Shown here one piece after another: positions 60,532 to 64,000 of a DNA stretch of 64,000 nucleotides. Location of the stretch: positions 61,590-125,589 of the forward strand of contig JBAYSX010000006.1 in the NCBI GenBank assembly GCA_041675905.1, written 5' to 3'. Under the pieces are notes generated by a model. It did not search any database, was not told the DNA's origin, and saw nothing but the letters and a program-made list of their open reading frames with translations. Every line of letters begins with the position of its first letter. The first letter of the stretch is position 1. The position numbers and the translations under genes were made by a program. The DNA is from Sandaracinobacteroides sp041675905. GTDB taxonomy: Bacteria > Pseudomonadota > Alphaproteobacteria > Sphingomonadales > Sphingomonadaceae.

Positions 60532-62637
60532 TCAGACGTGCATCAGGGGATCGCTGAAGCTGTCCTTGCCGTTTTCGATCCGGCCCGCGAGACGCATTTC
60601 CAGGTCCGGCAGGCGCACCATCAAATCGTACCAGCCGAGGCTGGCGTCGGTCTCCCAACGTGCATTGGCCGTCTTGCGTTCGCCCAGCGTCACCTTTTGT
60701 GGCTTGTTCCGCTGATAGGCATCTTCACCAAGCTGAACTTCCAGCGGGTTGGCGTTGCGATTGCGCAGCGCGATCCGCATCGTCCGGGTGCCCGTATCGT
60801 AGCGCGCACGCAGTTCAAGACCGCTTGCTGCGGCAATCTTGCCCTTGAAAGAACGGGCAAAACCATTGGGTCCGAGTACAAGCAGATCGAACCTTCCATC
60901 ACTTTCGACCGCCCAGGTGTCGAGCAGCGATTTGCCGGCCTCCACCGTATAGCGACGCGGAATCCGGTCCAGATGCAGTTGGTCGTACACGTGGAACACC
61001 GCGCCGATACCGCCTTCGTTCAGGAAATCGAGCGTCAGCCGCGAGGTAATTGCATCGGCGCTGGCATCGACATGCAGCACGTAATCGAGCGCGCGCGACC
61101 GGCGGATTCCGTGCTCCTGATACAGTGCCTGCGCCGTGCGTGGCGGCAACAGTTTCGGGCGCTGCAAATGCGTTTCCAGAATGGCCTCTGATCCGGACAC
61201 GTCCGGCAGCGTCGGGAAACGCGGGTCTTCCTTGCCCTTGAAATCGAAACAGCTGGTCAGATCCCCGCAGACCGCCCGGTGCCACGGGCTGATGGCGGGA
61301 ATGGTGACGTCGAATCTTTGCTCCAGAAACCTGCCGACCGATGTATGGTCGAACACCTGGCTGCTCACCCAGCCGCCCTTGCTCCACGGGGAGACGACAT
61401 ACATCGGCACGCGTGGCCCCAGACCCCATGGCCGCGTCGTTCCCGAGATCACGTCGTCGCGGGACAGATATTTGTCTTCATGGTCGTCGAAATACTCGCC
61501 GGTCAGATCGAGCGTCGCCTTGCCGGCCATGGTGCCATCGGCGTTGTACGACGGTGGCGCGGGCGGCGGCACATGATCGAACTGGCCGTCATTCTCGTCG
61601 AAGGTCAGGAAAAAGGCGGTACTGGCCCAGACTTCAGGGTTGGAGGTTAGCGTATCGAGGATCCGTGCCGTAAATTCGGCGCCCTGAATGGGCGTCGAGG
61701 GGCCAGGATGCTCGGACCATTCGCGCGGCGGCAATACCCATGAAACCGCCGGCAATTTGTTTTCGGCCACATCTTTCGCCATTTGCTCCAGAGACCAATG
61801 GCTCATCCCGCGCTCATAGATGGAGGAACCCGGTTTGGCGTGCCGGAAGCCCCGGAAGGCAAGACCACCGTGCATGGCCCCCGTCCAGTTATTGTTCGGG
61901 TCCTGATAGATGCGCCAGTCAATACCGGCGGCATCGAGTACTTCAGGGATCGTATCCCATTCGAGATCATTGCCTGCGTAAGTATAGCCCGGTTCAGGCA
62001 GCGCGCCCTTGATCCAGCAGCGGAGATTGTTCGGCTCGGAATGTGTATCCTGACAATTCCGGCCCTGTTTCTGGATCGCAGGGTCGAAATTGGAACCGGA
62101 CCAAAAGACGATACGGTTCGGATCCGTCCCGGTTGTGACCGAGCAGAAGTAGTTATCGCAAATCGTAAAGGACTCTGCCAGCGCGAACTGGAACGGAATA
62201 TCTTCTCGCCGGTAATATCCCATGGAATAGTCATTTTTATATTTTGGCCACAAGCCGAATTTTCCCTGATTCCATGCCGCCTGTGCATCGGAAAAGGAAT
62301 GCGGCGTACCAGGCACCTTCAGCGCGTTGGTTTGCTCTGTATCGAGATGGTAAGGCGGCAGATCGCGCACGCCATTCGATTGCTGCCAGACCGGCTTGCC
62401 CCCGGGCAGCGGAACGACATGCCGGTCTCCGTAGCCCCGCACACCCTTCATGGTGCCGAAATAATGGTCGAAGGATCGGTTTTCCTGCATCAGGATAACG
62501 ATATGCCTGACGTCCTTGATCGTACCGGTTGTGCGGCGCGCCGGTATGGCCAGCGCCCGGCCGATGCTGGGTGGCGCGGCAAAAGCCGCACCCGCGAGCC
62601 CCGCTGCCTTCAGAAAATCGCGTCGCCTGTTTGTCAT
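60532..62637 (-). CDS. plcN: Phosphocholine-specific phospholipase C
   Basis: The 701-aa secreted phosphoesterase has a twin-arginine signal (NRRRDFLKAAGLAGAAFA) and the family's metal-site HIVILMQENRSFDHYFG, LTFDENDGQFDHVPPP and C-terminal DUF756-like domains. It cleaves phosphatidylcholine or sphingomyelin outside the cytoplasm. Beside a Phn-type transporter it suggests phosphorus or choline scavenging. ATG at 62637. The exact substrate is not known. Confidence 0.9.
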   Translation of the reverse strand: MTNRRRDFLKAAGLAGAAFAAPPSIGRALAIPARRTTGTIKDVRHIVILMQENRSFDHYFGTMKGVRGYGDRHVVPLPGGKPVWQQSNGVRDLPPYHLDTEQTNALKVPGTPHSFSDAQAAWNQGKFGLWPKYKNDYSMGYYRREDIPFQFALAESFTICDNYFCSVTTGTDPNRIVFWSGSNFDPAIQKQGRNCQDTHSEPNNLRCWIKGALPEPGYTYAGNDLEWDTIPEVLDAAGIDWRIYQDPNNNWTGAMHGGLAFRGFRHAKPGSSIYERGMSHWSLEQMAKDVAENKLPAVSWVLPPREWSEHPGPSTPIQGAEFTARILDTLTSNPEVWASTAFFLTFDENDGQFDHVPPPAPPSYNADGTMAGKATLDLTGEYFDDHEDKYLSRDDVISGTTRPWGLGPRVPMYVVSPWSKGGWVSSQVFDHTSVGRFLEQRFDVTIPAISPWHRAVCGDLTSCFDFKGKEDPRFPTLPDVSGSEAILETHLQRPKLLPPRTAQALYQEHGIRRSRALDYVLHVDASADAITSRLTLDFLNEGGIGAVFHVYDQLHLDRIPRRYTVEAGKSLLDTWAVESDGRFDLLVLGPNGFARSFKGKIAAASGLELRARYDTGTRTMRIALRNRNANPLEVQLGEDAYQRNKPQKVTLGERKTANARWETDASLGWYDLMVRLPDLEMRLAGRIENGKDSFSDPLMHV

Positions 62638-62671
62638 CTGTTGCACCTTCCCGTTTTCAACACATGCCTGG

Positions 62672-63667
62672 TTAAAGAATGGCCCGCCGCAATTTCGTGG
62701 ATAAATAATCCAGAGAAATTACCACGATAAAAATGGCCAACAACATCGTTCCAACATGACTGTACTCGTACATGTCGAACCGTCCTTTAAGTTCCTGACC
62801 AATACCTCCGGCGCCAACAATGCCAATTACTGTTGACATGCGCATGTTTCGATCGAGAATATAGAGAATATAGCCGATATGATGGGGGAGAACTTGCGGC
62901 AATATTGCCAGACGCCAAATCCCCAATCGGCCGACGCCGATAGCCTGCAAGGCCTCCTGCGGGCGGGGATCGGCATTTTCCATATCCTGCGCAAAGAATT
63001 TCCCGAAGAAGCCGGCGGAGTGCAGCATCAGCGCCAACACGCCGGCGACCGGTCCGAAACCGAATGCAACGACAAGAAATAATGCGCTTATCAATTCAGG
63101 AACCGCGCGAAGAACGGCGATTATCGCGTCAGCCCCGGCGCGCACGGCGCGAACAGGCATCATATTGCTGGCAGCCAGCAGCGACAGTGGAAGTCCGGCT
63201 AAAATGGCCAGGAACGTCGCCCACAATGCGATTTCGAGAGATTCAATCATCTTCAAGGTAACATGACCAAGATAACCGAATGGCCGGACGAGATAGCTGA
63301 CCTGCTCCTGCCGCTTTTCCGACTGCAAGGTGACGGGATTCAACTCCTCATGCACCGTCTCCACCGTCTCTATTCTGGCGAAGGGCGGCAGATTTTGCGG
63401 GTCGAAATCGGCGATGCGGCGAATATCCTGCTGGTCGGATAGCTGGATCGGCACCAGCTTGCCTAATAATGGTACCAGGCCAGAGGAAGTTTCGGTCTGT
63501 TCAGCGGAAAGGGAAAAGATTTTCCCGATCTCGATACGCTGCCCGGTGAAGGCAAGAACCAGAAACGCGATCAGCACAATGATTACGGTTCGCGCGCCAA
63601 ATGGCCGGGGGAAAGTCCAGTTCTCCACCATATTATCTGGCCTGGAGGGGGATACAGGCGCGGTCAT
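62672..63667 (-). CDS. phnE: Phosphonate/phosphate ABC transporter permease PhnE
   Basis: The 331-aa permease has an N-terminal helix, a periplasmic stretch, then several helices (ALWATFLAILAGLPLSLLAAS, VLRAVPELISALFLVVAFGFGPV) and the EAA loop (EALQAIGVGRLGIWRLAILPQVLP). It imports phosphonates or phosphate with PhnC and PhnD. Its ATG overlaps the phnC stop by 4 nt. Confidence 0.9.
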   Translation of the reverse strand: MTAPVSPSRPDNMVENWTFPRPFGARTVIIVLIAFLVLAFTGQRIEIGKIFSLSAEQTETSSGLVPLLGKLVPIQLSDQQDIRRIADFDPQNLPPFARIETVETVHEELNPVTLQSEKRQEQVSYLVRPFGYLGHVTLKMIESLEIALWATFLAILAGLPLSLLAASNMMPVRAVRAGADAIIAVLRAVPELISALFLVVAFGFGPVAGVLALMLHSAGFFGKFFAQDMENADPRPQEALQAIGVGRLGIWRLAILPQVLPHHIGYILYILDRNMRMSTVIGIVGAGGIGQELKGRFDMYEYSHVGTMLLAIFIVVISLDYLSTKLRRAIL

Positions 63668-64000
63668 GCCGCCTGTCCCAGCATGGCGGGGTCCGGGCTC
63701 CGACGAGCGTAAATATGATCGATCTGGGCGCTTCCCAGCAAGTGCGGCGGCCCATCGAAAACGACGCCGCCGTCATGCAGGGCAACGATACGGTCGGCGA
63801 ATGCGCGGGCCAGATCGAGTTGATGCAGGCTGCACAGCACGGTTGCACCCGCAGCGCGCGCCTGCTGCTTCAACAACGTCAGCACCTGGCGGCTGGCTTC
63901 CGGGTCGAGGCTCGCAACCGGTTCATCCGCCAGAATAATCGCCGGGTCCAGCATGAAGGCGCGGGCGATGCCCACGCGCTGTTGCTGCCCGCCTGAAAGC
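63664..64000 (-). CDS. phnC: Phosphonate ABC transporter ATPase PhnC (5' end beyond the window)
   Basis: The C-terminal 112 codons are visible: ABC signature LSGGQQQRVGIARA at the window edge, Walker B IILADEPVASLDP, and the switch histidine CSLHQLDLA. The N-terminal Walker A lies past position 64000. Energises PhnE. Confidence 0.9.
   Translation of the reverse strand, partial: LSGGQQQRVGIARAFMLDPAIILADEPVASLDPEASRQVLTLLKQQARAAGATVLCSLHQLDLARAFADRIVALHDGGVVFDGPPHLLGSAQIDHIYARRSPDPAMLGQAA

Overview
The window is an alphaproteobacterial chromosome, most likely from the Sphingomonadales. Supporting signs are a C4-pathway 5-aminolevulinate synthase (HemA), a MucR/Ros regulator, the ybeY-phoH-miaB-plsC-fur block, a secDF-Mth938 block, and lineage-typical small proteins (UPF0262, DUF1244, DUF934, DUF2849). 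Genes are densely packed, and many stop and start codons overlap.

Layout. (1) 1-23.5 kb is core chromosome. It holds corC, ybeY, phoH, miaB, plsC, a Fur-family gene, mucR, rimI, tsaB, an Nfu-type Fe-S scaffold, a UspA-like protein, an Mth938-like protein, secF, secD and yajC on the minus strand. Then come folA, ribF, prfB (with its programmed +1 frameshift), scpB and ispE on plus, nrdR, glyA, rpiB, hemA and a GST on minus, and a PHB depolymerase, acs and tRNA-Gly(CCC) on plus. (2) 23.5-45.15 kb is accessory DNA inserted at the 3' end of that tRNA-Gly gene. A 40-bp tRNA-derived repeat closes the region at 45110-45149, and a 16-bp core copy at 37565-37580 divides it in two. The left island (23.6-37.6 kb) carries a compact minus-strand defence-like operon: HigA-like HTH, DNA methyltransferase, BglII-like nuclease, ParB-like protein, SNF2 helicase and DUF3883 protein. 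It also carries a decayed conjugative element: truncated VirD4/TraG, truncated ArdA, an RHH-Doc toxin-antitoxin pair, a LuxR regulator and small envelope proteins. The right island (37.6-45.15 kb) carries integrase and Fic pseudogenes and a type I-C CRISPR locus with 14 repeats. Its adaptation genes (cas4, cas1, cas2) look intact, but its interference genes are wrecked: cas3 is cut off in its helicase domain, cas5-cas8c-cas7 are reduced to a short scar, and a frameshifted GIY-YIG nuclease gene lies between the scar and cas4. (3) 45.2-47.5 kb holds hspQ, tRNA-Ser(CGA), a second tyrosine integrase, an excisionase-like HTH protein and a small membrane protein. (4) 47.6-64 kb is core again. It holds an IorB-like molybdenum oxidoreductase, hemH, phbB, DUF1244, pyk, dcd, UPF0262, the assimilatory sulfate-reduction operon (cobA/cysG, DUF2849, cysI, DUF934, cysH), a SnoaL-like protein, a HAD phosphatase, a Tat-type phospholipase C and the phnE-phnC end of a phosphonate/phosphate ABC transporter that runs off the window.

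How the genes work together. hemA and hemH bracket the haem pathway. phbB and phaZ belong to polyhydroxybutyrate turnover. The cys operon makes sulfide, with CobA supplying the sirohaem precursor that CysI needs. The phospholipase C and Phn transporter suggest phosphorus scavenging. The two most unusual parts are the effector-less type I-C locus with its embedded GIY-YIG gene, and the methyltransferase/nuclease/ParB/SNF2/DUF3883 operon, which I cannot match to a named defence system.
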